Both the position numbers and the translations under genes were made by a program. Positions 8,610-15,980 of a DNA stretch of 64,000 bases are shown in pieces. The notes below the pieces were generated by a model. The model had not been told where the DNA came from. It saw only the letters and a program-made list of their open reading frames with translations, and did not search any database. The stretch is taken from contig NZ_BDDE01000010.1 in assembly GCF_008327685.1 (NCBI RefSeq), forward strand, positions 806,001 through 870,000. The letters run 5' to 3'. The DNA is from Actinomadura sp. K4S16. Its GTDB lineage: Bacteria > Actinomycetota > Actinomycetes > Streptosporangiales > Streptosporangiaceae. How positions within the stretch are numbered: the first letter of the stretch is position 1; each line of letters starts with the position of its first letter.

Positions 8610-9461
8610 ATGACGACGCAGTTGCTCCGGCCTGGACGCGTTTCCCCGATGCGCAAGGTTCCCTCGAACATTCCGCGCCCGGAGTACGTGGGGAAGAAGC
8701 GGCCGCGGACGGGCGAGCCCGACGTCAAGTCGCCCGAGACCATCGAGCGGATGCGGGTCGCCGGGAGGATCGCCGCGCAGGCGCTGGAGGAGGTCGGCAA
8801 GCACGTCCGCCCGGGAGTCACCACCGACGAGCTGGACGCCATCGGCCACGAGTTCATGCTCGACCACGGCGCCTACCCCTCCACGCTGGGCTACCGCGGG
8901 TTCCCCAAGTCGCTGTGCACCTCGATCAACGAGGTGATCTGCCACGGCATCCCGGACGACACGGTCCTGCGCGACGGCGACATCGTCAACGTCGACATCA
9001 CCGCCTACATCGGCGGCGTGCACGGCGACACCGACGCGACGTTCCTGTGCGGAGACGTCGACGAGGAGTCGCGGCTGCTGGTGGAGCGCACCCGCGAGGC
9101 GGCGATGCGCGGCATCCGCGCGGTCAAGCCCGGCCGGGCGCTGAACGTGATCGGGCGGGTCATCGAGTCCTACGCCAAGCGGTTCGGGTACGGGGTCGTG
9201 CGCGACTTCACCGGGCACGGGATCGGCACGACGTTCCACTCCGGCCTCGTCGTCCCCCACTACGACGACCCGGGCGCCACGACGGTCATCGAGCCGGGCA
9301 TGACGTTCACGGTCGAGCCGATGCTGACCCTCGGCACCCCCGAGTACGACATCTGGGCGGACGGCTGGACGGTCGTCACCAAGGACCGTCGGCGCACGGC
9401 GCAGTTCGAGCACACACTGCTGGTCACCGACGACGGCCACGAAATCCTCACCCTCCCGTGA
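8610..9461 (+). CDS. map: Methionine aminopeptidase, type I
   Basis: 283 aa. It removes the initiator Met from nascent proteins. All five metal ligands of the family are visible: Asp in [10 protein letters not shown], Asp in HGDTDATF, His in [11 protein letters not shown], Glu in [13 protein letters not shown] and Glu in [11 protein letters not shown]. Residues 1-40 (with [14 protein letters not shown]) form the N-terminal extension seen in actinobacterial MetAP1c, which carries a PxxP-like motif. The start fits a leaderless transcript. This gene is not in a secY-adk-map operon, so a second map paralogue elsewhere is likely, as in mycobacteria (inference). Confidence 0.96.
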   Translation: MTTQLLRPGRVSPMRKVPSNIPRPEYVGKKRPRTGEPDVKSPETIERMRVAGRIAAQALEEVGKHVRPGVTTDELDAIGHEFMLDHGAYPSTLGYRGFPKSLCTSINEVICHGIPDDTVLRDGDIVNVDITAYIGGVHGDTDATFLCGDVDEESRLLVERTREAAMRGIRAVKPGRALNVIGRVIESYAKRFGYGVVRDFTGHGIGTTFHSGLVVPHYDDPGATTVIEPGMTFTVEPMLTLGTPEYDIWADGWTVVTKDRRRTAQFEHTLLVTDDGHEILTLP

Positions 9462-9519
9462 CCCACACCTCGATCTAGAGTCCGATTCGCCCCACATCCG
9501 GCCGGGAGACTCTCAAGAG

Positions 9520-10206
9520 ATGAACGCCCCAGCGCCGTACGAGCCGAGGGTGCCGTCCGACACCATGCCGCCGGGGCGGGCGGCGCTGAGCGTGACGTGG
9601 GCGGCGCTGCCGTTCCTGAGCCTCGGCTTCGCGACGCCGTTCACGTTCGCCGCCGCGCTGCTGTGGCGGCGGAGCCTGCACCTGCTGGTGTCGACGGTCG
9701 CCTACGCCGGGGTGTTCGCGCTGCTGCTGTCCATGCTGTCCGCCGCCGACGACCGGGGCAACGTGCGGTTCGCCGGCATGCTGATGGCCGTCCTGGCGGT
9801 GGTGGGCTGCGGGCACGCCTTCCTCATCCGGCGGGGGGTGTTCGACCCGCACGGGCTGTCGGGCGTCGACAACGAGGCCGTCGTGGAGCGGGTCAAGCGG
9901 CAGCGGCTGCTGCGGGAGAAGGCGCGGGAGCTGGCCGCGTCCGACCCGGGCCTCGCCAAGGAGCTGCGCATCGGACGGCCCGACCTGCCGCGCCAGTACA
10001 ACGACGGCGGGCTGGTCGACGTCAACCACGCGCCCGCGGAGGCGCTGGAGCTGCTGCCCGGCATCACCGCGGAACTGGCGGACAGGATCGAGCGGGTACG
10101 GGCGGAGACGGGCGGGTTCCTCTCCGCCGAGGAGCTGTCCGCCGTCGCGGGGCTGCCGCCCTCCCTCACCGGCGATCTGGCCGACTACGCCGTCTTCATC
10201 CGCTGA
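9520..10206 (+). CDS. Membrane protein with C-terminal helix-hairpin-helix (ComEA-like) domain
   Basis: 228 aa. Three hydrophobic helices lie in the first 105 residues (TWAALPFLSLGFATPFTFAA, LLVSTVAYAGVFALLLSML, MLMAVLAVVGCGHAFLI). A charged linker follows (VVERVKRQRLLREKARELAA). The C-terminal 60 residues carry a double HhH motif: VDVNHAPAEALELLPGITAE and FLSAEELSAVAGLPPSLTGD. ComEA-type HhH domains bind DNA non-specifically, but many actinobacterial membrane proteins carry this module without proven competence roles. A cytosolic HhH next to a repair-type gene (10226) is suggestive only. Confidence 0.8.
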   Translation: MNAPAPYEPRVPSDTMPPGRAALSVTWAALPFLSLGFATPFTFAAALLWRRSLHLLVSTVAYAGVFALLLSMLSAADDRGNVRFAGMLMAVLAVVGCGHAFLIRRGVFDPHGLSGVDNEAVVERVKRQRLLREKARELAASDPGLAKELRIGRPDLPRQYNDGGLVDVNHAPAEALELLPGITAELADRIERVRAETGGFLSAEELSAVAGLPPSLTGDLADYAVFIR

Positions 10207-10225
10207 TCGCGGGTATGCAGCGGGC

Positions 10226-11281
10226 GTGACCCCGAAGAAGTCCGCGAAGCGCTCCTCTCCCCCGGCCCGCGAGGGCGACCGGCTCGCCGAGTACCGGGGC
10301 AAGCGGGATCCGGGGCGGACGCCGGAGCCCGTCCCCGAGGACGCGGCGGTCCCGCATGCCGACAAGGCGCTGCCGCGCGGGAACGACGACACGTTCGTCA
10401 TCCAGGAGCACCACGCGACCAGCCTGCACTGGGACCTGCGGCTCGAACGCGACGGCGTGCTCGTCTCGTGGGCCGTGCCGAAGGGCCTGCCGTGGAGCCC
10501 GGAGACCAACCACCTCGCCGTGCACACCGAGGACCATCCCCTGGAGTACGCCGCCTTCGAGGGCGAGATCCCGCGCGGCGAGTACGGCGCGGGCAGGATG
10601 ACGATCTGGGACCGCGGGACCTACGAGACGGAGAAGTGGTCCGAGCGCGAGGTCAAGGTCGTCATCCACGGCTCGCGCGTCTCCGGCCGCTACGTGCTGT
10701 TCAGGACGCGCGGGAAGAACTGGATGATCCACCGGATGGACCCGCCCGCCGACCCGGACGCCGAGCCGCTCCCGGGGTCGCTGCGCCCGATGCGGCCGCA
10801 GGAGCGGGCCCGCCTGCCCCGCGACCCGCGGGCGTGGGGATTCGAGTTCGCATGGGGCGGCAAGCGGATGGCCGCCTATGTCGAGGGCGGCCGGACGCGG
10901 TTCACCGACGGGCGGGGCCGCGACGTGGACGGCCCCGGCGGGCTCGGCTCCCGGCTCGGGGCTGAGCTCGGCGTCCGGCCCGCGCTGCTGGACGGGGAGC
11001 TGGCCGTCCTCGACGGCCGCGAGACCTACATGGTCTACGACGTGCTGCACCTGGACGGGCATCCGCTGCTGGACGTCCCGTACCGGGAGCGGCGGGAGCG
11101 GCTCGACGGCCTCGGCCTGTCGGGGCCGCGCTGGCAGACTGCCCCCTGGTTCCCCGGCGACGGCGGTGCCGTCCTGGACGCGGCGCGCGAGCAGGGGCTG
11201 CCCGGCGTCGTCGCCAAGCGCCTGGACTCCCCCTACGAGCCGGGCGAGGAGTCCGGCGCCTGGCGCTTCATCCCCTCCTGA
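10226..11281 (+). CDS. LigD-type 3'-phosphoesterase fused to a degenerate ATP-dependent ligase domain
   Basis: 351 aa from a GTG start, 20 bp after the HhH gene. Residues about 40-165 match the LigD phosphoesterase domain: FVIQEHHATSLHWDLRLE (His/His/Asp metal and phosphate ligands) and EIPRGEYGAGRMTIWDRGTY. This domain trims 3'-ribonucleotides and 3'-phosphates at breaks in non-homologous end joining. The second half resembles a ligase adenylation domain, but motif I reads FEFAWGGKRMAAY where KWDG is expected, so the nucleotide-accepting Lys is missing. Motif III is recognisable (YDVLHLDGHPLLDVPYRERR). Motif IV is LPGVVAKRLDS instead of EGVVAK, and the chain stops at AWRFIPS before the OB-fold. 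Phosphoesterase activity is likely and ligase activity unlikely. Ku is not in the window. Confidence 0.85.
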   Translation: MTPKKSAKRSSPPAREGDRLAEYRGKRDPGRTPEPVPEDAAVPHADKALPRGNDDTFVIQEHHATSLHWDLRLERDGVLVSWAVPKGLPWSPETNHLAVHTEDHPLEYAAFEGEIPRGEYGAGRMTIWDRGTYETEKWSEREVKVVIHGSRVSGRYVLFRTRGKNWMIHRMDPPADPDAEPLPGSLRPMRPQERARLPRDPRAWGFEFAWGGKRMAAYVEGGRTRFTDGRGRDVDGPGGLGSRLGAELGVRPALLDGELAVLDGRETYMVYDVLHLDGHPLLDVPYRERRERLDGLGLSGPRWQTAPWFPGDGGAVLDAAREQGLPGVVAKRLDSPYEPGEESGAWRFIPS

Positions 11282-11282
11282 C

Positions 11283-11906
11283 CTAGTACGCCACTGTGAT
11301 CCGGCGCTGGACGGCGTTGCCCTTCTCCAGCTCGTCGACCAGGGCGACGGCGTAGTCCTCGGCGCTGATGCGGCTGTCGCCGCCGGCGTCGGTGAGGAGC
11401 CGGTCGCCGCCCAGCCGGAACGTGCCCGTGCGCTCGCCGGGCGCGATGACCGCGGCAGGCGAGATGAACGTCCAGTCCAGGTCGCCTGCCTCCGTCCGGA
11501 TGACGCCGAGCTGCGCGGCCGCGGCGAGCGCCTCGCTCTTGTAGAGGGCGGGGAACTCGGGGGTGTCCACCAGCCGCACCCCGGGCGCGGCCTCCAGGCT
11601 TCCCGCGCCGCCGACCACGACGAGGCGGCGGACGCCGGCCCGCCGCAGGGCGTCCAGGACGCCGCGGGTGACGGCCAGCAGGGGCCCCTCGGTCTCCGAA
11701 CCGTCCCGGGGCGGCGGCACGCTCAGCACGACGGCGTCGTGCCCCTCGGCCAGCCGGGCGATCGCGGCGGCGTCGCCCGCCTCGGCCCGGGCCGTCCCCT
11801 CGTTCCCGCCGCGGGTGACACCGGTGACCTCGTGACCGCGGCCGCGGGCCTCGGCGGCGATCCGCCGGCCGACCATGCCGGTCGCGCCGATCAGCAGAAT
11901 CCTCAT
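11283..11906 (-). CDS. NAD(P)H-binding, NmrA/atypical SDR-like protein
   Basis: 207 aa. It starts MRILLIGATGMVGRRIAAEA, the GxxGxxG dinucleotide-binding motif of atypical short-chain dehydrogenases, followed by VTRGG, VVLSVPPPRDG, a conserved RRLVVVGGAGSL strand and LDWTFISPAAVIAPGERTG. This matches the YwnB/YesF-type NAD(P)H-binding group (about 210 aa), whose members are often quinone or flavin redox sensors without known substrates. A strong ribosome-binding site (GAGGAGGT) precedes ATG 11906. It is divergent from an HxlR regulator, a common pairing for genes induced by electrophiles or quinones. Confidence 0.85.
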   Translation of the reverse strand: MRILLIGATGMVGRRIAAEARGRGHEVTGVTRGGNEGTARAEAGDAAAIARLAEGHDAVVLSVPPPRDGSETEGPLLAVTRGVLDALRRAGVRRLVVVGGAGSLEAAPGVRLVDTPEFPALYKSEALAAAAQLGVIRTEAGDLDWTFISPAAVIAPGERTGTFRLGGDRLLTDAGGDSRISAEDYAVALVDELEKGNAVQRRITVAY

Positions 11907-11942
11907 CGATGACCTCCTCGAACGTCGTCGTCGCCGCCGAAG

Positions 11943-11957
11943 GTATCTATCAGATAC
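11943..11957. promoter_or_regulatory. Palindrome GTATCT-ATC-AGATAC, candidate HxlR operator 1
   Basis: A perfect 6+6 bp inverted repeat with a 3-bp spacer lies between the divergent NAD(P)H-binding gene and the HxlR gene, in the expected promoter zone of both. HxlR-type dimers bind such short dyads. Binding is inferred. Confidence 0.5.
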
Positions 11958-11973
11958 TGGTCACTTCAACGTG

Positions 11974-11990
11974 CCATAGGTACCCTATGG
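11974..11990. promoter_or_regulatory. Palindrome CCATAGG-TAC-CCTATGG, candidate HxlR operator 2
   Basis: A perfect 7+7 bp inverted repeat with a 3-bp spacer. It covers the first possible ATG (11987) of the HxlR gene and a TANNNT hexamer (TACCCT, 11981-11986), so occupancy would block transcription of the regulator itself. The spacer length matches operator 1, although the arms differ in sequence. Confidence 0.5.
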
Positions 11991-12346
11991 AAACTATGAA
12001 GGGCAACGCGTTCGACCCCGACTGCCCGACCCGGCTGATCCTGGACCGGATCGGCGACAAGTGGTCGGTCCTCGTCGTGCTCAGCCTGAGCGGCGGCCCC
12101 CGCCGGTTCACCGAGCTGCGCAACCTGATCGGCGGCGTCACGCCGAAGGTCCTCACCCAGACGCTCCGCGCCATGGAACGCGACGGCCTGCTCACCCGGA
12201 CCGTCTTCGCCGAGGTGCCGCCGCGCGTCGAGTACGCCCTCACGCCGCTCGGCCACTCACTCCAAAAGCCCATCGGGGCCATTACCGAATGGGCCGAGGA
12301 GAACGTCGAGGCGGTCGTCTCCGCGCGGGAGCGGAACGCCGTCTGA
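11987..12346 (+). CDS. HxlR family winged-helix transcriptional regulator
   Basis: 119 aa from ATG 11987, or 116 aa from ATG 11996; the second may be used if TACCCT is the -10 box. The signature runs CPTRLILDRIGDKWSVLVVL, then SGGPRRFTELRNLIGGVTPK (recognition region), VLTQTLRAMERDGLLTRTV and the wing PPRVEYALTPLGHSL. HxlR proteins act as small dimeric sensors, often through a Cys near the N-terminus that reacts with electrophiles or quinones. Here the single Cys in FDPDCPTRL sits at that position. It probably controls itself and the divergent NAD(P)H-binding gene through the two palindromes between them. Confidence 0.93.
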   Translation: METMKGNAFDPDCPTRLILDRIGDKWSVLVVLSLSGGPRRFTELRNLIGGVTPKVLTQTLRAMERDGLLTRTVFAEVPPRVEYALTPLGHSLQKPIGAITEWAEENVEAVVSARERNAV

Positions 12347-12488
12347 CGGCGGAACCGGCGGGTCCCTCCGCGCATCAAAGGGACGTGACGCCCCCTTCGG
12401 CGCGTCTTCGCCGAAAACGATCAGGAGCGGATTAGAGTCCCGCCCTGAGACGGGCGGCGATACGCGCTGGAAGGCGGGGGAACGGCAC

Positions 12489-13205
12489 ATGATGGGCAAG
12501 ACGCATGCCCTGAGCGGCGCGCTGGCGTGGCTGGCCGCCGTCCCGATCATCGGGCAGGAGCGGCTGCTCGGCGAGCACGCGGTGGCGCTGTCGCCGGAGC
12601 AGGTCATGGCGGGCGCCGTGGTGTGCGCCGGCGCCGCGATCCTGCCGGACATCGACCACCACAACGGCCGGATCGCCAACACCTTCGGGCCGATCACGAA
12701 CCACATGTGCAAGTGGATCGGGAAGGTGTCGGGCGGGCACCGGCACGCCACCCACTCGATCCTGTTCGCGGTCGGCATCGGCTGGGCGATGGACACCCTC
12801 GCCACCCACTACATCTGGGCCTGGTGGGCCTGCCTGTTCATGATCGTGGGCCTCGGGCTGCGCGGCGTCGGGCTCGACTTCGAGGGTGCGGAGCCGCAGT
12901 CGGCGCTGGCCGACTGCGCACTGGCCCTGATCGCCGTCTGGCTCATGCGCAACATCGACATGAGCTTCGTCGGGTTCGCGGTGACGCTCGGCTGCCTGGC
13001 CCACGTCGCCGGCGACTGCCTGACACCGCGGGGCTGTCCCGTTTTCTGGCCGCTGCCGTGGCGGGTCGAACTGCCTGTCATCCCGCGGACGGACGGCAAG
13101 GTGGAGCGATGGGTGGTGATGCCGGTCCTGGTCCTCGGCATCGCGATCCTGACCGTCCGGTCCGTGCTCGGCGACATCACCGCCCAGTGGCTGACGCGGG
13201 GCTGA
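12489..13205 (+). CDS. Membrane-bound metal-dependent hydrolase (YdjM/DUF457 family)
   Basis: 238 aa. It starts MMGKTHALSGALAWLAA, the family's N-terminal THAL/H motif, followed by GAAILPDIDHHNGRIAN (DxDH metal motif), GGHRHATHSILFA (HRxxTHS motif) and VAGDCLTPRGCPVFWPL (DxxTxxG motif). About five membrane helices are spread along the protein. E. coli YdjM is an SOS-induced inner-membrane protein of this family, and the predicted zinc-dependent phosphodiesterase activity is unproven. The ATG follows GGCGGGGGAACGGCAC. The 142 bp upstream (12347-12488) hold no recognisable gene. Confidence 0.85.
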   Translation: MMGKTHALSGALAWLAAVPIIGQERLLGEHAVALSPEQVMAGAVVCAGAAILPDIDHHNGRIANTFGPITNHMCKWIGKVSGGHRHATHSILFAVGIGWAMDTLATHYIWAWWACLFMIVGLGLRGVGLDFEGAEPQSALADCALALIAVWLMRNIDMSFVGFAVTLGCLAHVAGDCLTPRGCPVFWPLPWRVELPVIPRTDGKVERWVVMPVLVLGIAILTVRSVLGDITAQWLTRG

Positions 13206-13748
13206 TCATCCGAGCATGTCGGAGAAATCCTCGCAGGTCAGGACCCTCCATTCGTTCCTGGTCGAGCTCAACGTGCTCCACAGGTTGACGTTCTGGATGC
13301 CCTGGATGGTCTGCCCGGTGCACGCGATCTGGGCCATGGCCGTCCGCGACCACCTCCTCGTCCCGGTCTTCCGGTCGGCCGGCCGGACGACCAGCTGGGC
13401 ACGACGGCCCACCGGGGTGGACACGTCGTCGACCGAGTACGCGTCGAGCCGTTCGTGGACCTCGGTGCGCAGCCCCATCAGCCGCTCCCGTTCGGTCGGC
13501 GGCACGGTGAGCTGCTCGATGGCCAGGTTCGCCTGGCCGGGCAGCCCGGGCCTCGTCACCGGGACCAGCTTGCCGCCCCGCCCGGGCTCGCCGCCCCGCA
13601 CGAGGTAGACGGTGATCGCGGCGGCGTGCGCCTGCGCCATCGGCGGATCTCCCGCGGCGATGATCCCGGTCGGCCGGATCCCGCAGCCGGCCACGGCGGC
13701 GCAGGACGCCGCCGCCAGGAGCGCCCGCACCCGGTGCCGTCGCCTCAT
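13206..13748 (-). CDS. Lipoprotein of a two-component operon (GerMN/LpqB-like)
   Basis: 180 aa. It has a twin basic N-terminus (MRRRHRVRALLAAASC) and the lipobox VAGC, so it is probably lipid-anchored outside the membrane. The mature part (AITVYLVRGGEPGRGGKLVP, QANLAIEQLTVPPTERERLM) resembles a single GerMN domain as in LpqB, followed by a short C-terminal region with two Cys (QIACTGQ, VLTCEDF) that may form a disulfide. Its ATG overlaps the histidine-kinase stop (ATGA), giving the order regulator-kinase-lipoprotein, as in mtrA-mtrB-lpqB. By analogy it may modulate the sensor. The GerMN assignment is tentative. Confidence 0.78.
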   Translation of the reverse strand: MRRRHRVRALLAAASCAAVAGCGIRPTGIIAAGDPPMAQAHAAAITVYLVRGGEPGRGGKLVPVTRPGLPGQANLAIEQLTVPPTERERLMGLRTEVHERLDAYSVDDVSTPVGRRAQLVVRPADRKTGTRRWSRTAMAQIACTGQTIQGIQNVNLWSTLSSTRNEWRVLTCEDFSDMLG

Positions 13749-15208
13749 GGGCCCTCGCCTCCTTCTCCGTCGGGCAGCCACAGGGTGAACACGGCGCCGC
13801 CCTCCGGCCCGTTGGCCGCCTCCAGGGTGCCCCCGTGCAGCAGGGCGTTCTCCTTCGCGATCGACAGGCCGAGTCCGCTGCCCTCGCTGCGCGAGCGCGC
13901 CGCCTCCGCCTTGACGAACCGGTCGAAGACCACGGAGACCACGTCGTCGGGGAGCCCGGGGCCGTGGTCGGCGACCACGACCCGGACGCCGCCGGCCTCC
14001 GGGTCCTCGGGCCGTCCGAAGCGCAGCGAGACCGGCGGGCGCCCGTGCTTGAGGGCGTTGCCGGCGAGGTTGGCGACGATGACGTCGAACCGCCGCGGGT
14101 CCAGCCGGACGAACAGGTCCGCGGGGCCCTCCACCGCCACCTCCTCCCGCCAGCCGCGCGCGTCCAGGGTGGCCGCGACCGCGTCGGCGACGTTGACGTC
14201 GTCCAGGACGAGGGCGGCGGCGCCCGCGTCGAACCGGCTGATCTCGATCAGGTGCTCGACGAGCTGGACGAGCCGCCGCGTCTCCTCCGCGACGAGCCGG
14301 ACCGCGGCCCCGTCGCCGCCCTCCTCCGCCTCCTCGGCCAGCACGCCCGTCATGGCGATCATCGAGGTCAGCGGCGTGCGCAGCTCGTGGGAGACGTCGG
14401 CGACGAACCGGCGGGACGCGGCCTCCATCGCCCGCAGCTCCGTCACCGTCCGCTCCAGCGCCTGCGCGGTCCGGTTGAAGGTGACGGCGAGGTCGGCCAG
14501 CTCGTCGCGGCCCCGCACCCGCACGCGGGTTTCCAGCCTCCCCTCGCCGAGCGCGCGGGCGGCGGCGCCGAGGCGGCGCACCGGGCGCAGCACGCCCCCG
14601 GTGGCCAGCAGCGCGAGGCCGAGCGCGGCCGCCAGCGCCGCGGCGTCCGCGATCAGCAGGGTGCGGGTGAACAGCCCCAGGTCGGCGGCCTCCCGGCGCA
14701 GGCTCGCGGTGACGAACACCATCGGCGGCGTGGTCCGCGCCGGCTCGTCCACCGTGGTCTCGTAACCGGTGACGCGGGCGCCGACGAGCAGGTAGGGATC
14801 GCTGCCGAACGCCCTGTCGTGCTTCACGACGCGCTGGAACACCACCCCCCGCATCGCGCGCCGGGCGAACTCGCGGGTGACGACGACGTTCAGGCTGCCC
14901 GGGGGCGGAAGGGAGACGCCGCCGTCCAGGCGCAACGGCACCGCCACCGCCTCGCGTCCCGGGCCCGAGCCGAGCGCGTCCTTCAGGGCCGCGGCGACCA
15001 GGGGTTCCGCGTCGGGCGGCAGGTTGGGCGGGACCTGCTGGGCGAGGGCGGTGCGGACGTCGTTGAGCACCGCGTCCTGGGCGCGCTGCAGCATCACCCG
15101 CCGCAGGAGCACGTAGGAGATGCCGGAGGCGAGCACGGACGCCAGCAGCGCGACCGCGGTGAACGCGGCCGCGAGCCGCATCCGCAGCCCGAACCGGAGG
15201 CGCCTCAC
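13745..15208 (-). CDS. Sensor histidine kinase (HAMP-HisKA-HATPase)
   Basis: 487 aa from GTG 15208, which overlaps the response-regulator stop (GTGA). TM1 is near residues 12-33 and TM2 near 180-200; the roughly 145-residue loop between them is the extracytoplasmic sensor. A HAMP domain follows (about 205-255, LGAAARALGEGRLETRV), then the phosphoacceptor helix FVADVSHELRTPLTSM. The ATP-binding domain shows N-box VANLAGNALKHGR, G1 VVADHGPGLPDD, F-box VFDRFVKAE and G2 GSGLGLSIAKE. It is a complete class I kinase. The downstream lipoprotein gene suggests a cell-envelope signal. Confidence 0.95.
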   Translation of the reverse strand: MRRLRFGLRMRLAAAFTAVALLASVLASGISYVLLRRVMLQRAQDAVLNDVRTALAQQVPPNLPPDAEPLVAAALKDALGSGPGREAVAVPLRLDGGVSLPPPGSLNVVVTREFARRAMRGVVFQRVVKHDRAFGSDPYLLVGARVTGYETTVDEPARTTPPMVFVTASLRREAADLGLFTRTLLIADAAALAAALGLALLATGGVLRPVRRLGAAARALGEGRLETRVRVRGRDELADLAVTFNRTAQALERTVTELRAMEAASRRFVADVSHELRTPLTSMIAMTGVLAEEAEEGGDGAAVRLVAEETRRLVQLVEHLIEISRFDAGAAALVLDDVNVADAVAATLDARGWREEVAVEGPADLFVRLDPRRFDVIVANLAGNALKHGRPPVSLRFGRPEDPEAGGVRVVVADHGPGLPDDVVSVVFDRFVKAEAARSRSEGSGLGLSIAKENALLHGGTLEAANGPEGGAVFTLWLPDGEGGEGP

Positions 15209-15885
15209 GGCGCCGTGAACCGGTAGCCGAAGCCCCGGACCGTCTCGATCAGCCGCGGTTCGGCCGGCTCGTCCTCGATCTTGGCGCGGACGCGCTGCAC
15301 GCAGGCGTCCACGAGCCGCGAGTCGCCCGGATAGGTGTGCTCCCACACCTCGGCCAGCAGGTGCTGGCGGGTGAGGGCCTGGCCGGGCCGCCGCGTCAGC
15401 TCCAGCAGCAGGCGCAGCTCGGTCGGGGTGAGGCGCAGGTCGGCGCCGTCCTTGGTGACCTTCAGCGAGGTCCGGTCGATGACCAGGTCGCCGTAGACGG
15501 ACCGGTCCATGCGGGTCTGGTCGGCGCGGCGCAGGACCGCGCGGATCCGGGCGTCCAGGACGCGGGGCTCCACGGGCTTCACCACGTAGTCGTCGGCGCC
15601 CGCCTCCAGGCCGAGGACGACGTCGAGGTCGTCGCCCCGCGCGGTCAGCAGGATGACCGGCAGCGGGTCCTCCCGGCGGATGCGGCGGCACACCTCGATC
15701 CCGTCGATGCCGGGCAGCATCACGTCCAGGATCGCGATCTCGGGACGCCGCGCCCGCAGCGCCTCCAGCCCGTCCTCGCCGGTGGCCCGGGACGTCACCC
15801 CGTGCCCCTGACGGGTCAGCGCCAGCTCCAGCGCCGCCCTGGCGGACGGATCATCCTCGATGAACAGAATGCTCGCCACCCGCAC
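15205..15885 (-). CDS. OmpR/PhoB family response regulator
   Basis: 226 aa. The receiver domain has acidic pocket FIEDD, phosphoacceptor Asp in AILDVMLPG, switch Thr in LLTARG and Lys in YVVKPVEP. The C-terminal winged helix carries LRLTPTELRLLLELTRRPGQ, VDACVQRVRAKIED and RGFGYRF. The start is GTG 15885, or GTG 15879: a GATAAT hexamer at 15886-15891 on the minus strand would place transcription initiation near 15879, giving a leaderless message. It is first in the operon with the kinase and lipoprotein; targets unknown. Confidence 0.95.
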   Translation of the reverse strand: MRVASILFIEDDPSARAALELALTRQGHGVTSRATGEDGLEALRARRPEIAILDVMLPGIDGIEVCRRIRREDPLPVILLTARGDDLDVVLGLEAGADDYVVKPVEPRVLDARIRAVLRRADQTRMDRSVYGDLVIDRTSLKVTKDGADLRLTPTELRLLLELTRRPGQALTRQHLLAEVWEHTYPGDSRLVDACVQRVRAKIEDEPAEPRLIETVRGFGYRFTAP

Positions 15886-15980
15886 ATTATCGGCCGCTCT
15901 CGATCATCTGGCCGTTCGTGTCACGAGATCCGGACATCACCGGCACACGATCATGACAGCCCGCCGGAACCGTGGGGCGC

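Noticed and set aside
10226..11281. Functional ATP-dependent DNA ligase D
   Set aside because: Motif I lysine is replaced, motif IV is altered and the OB-fold is missing; only the phosphoesterase half is supported.
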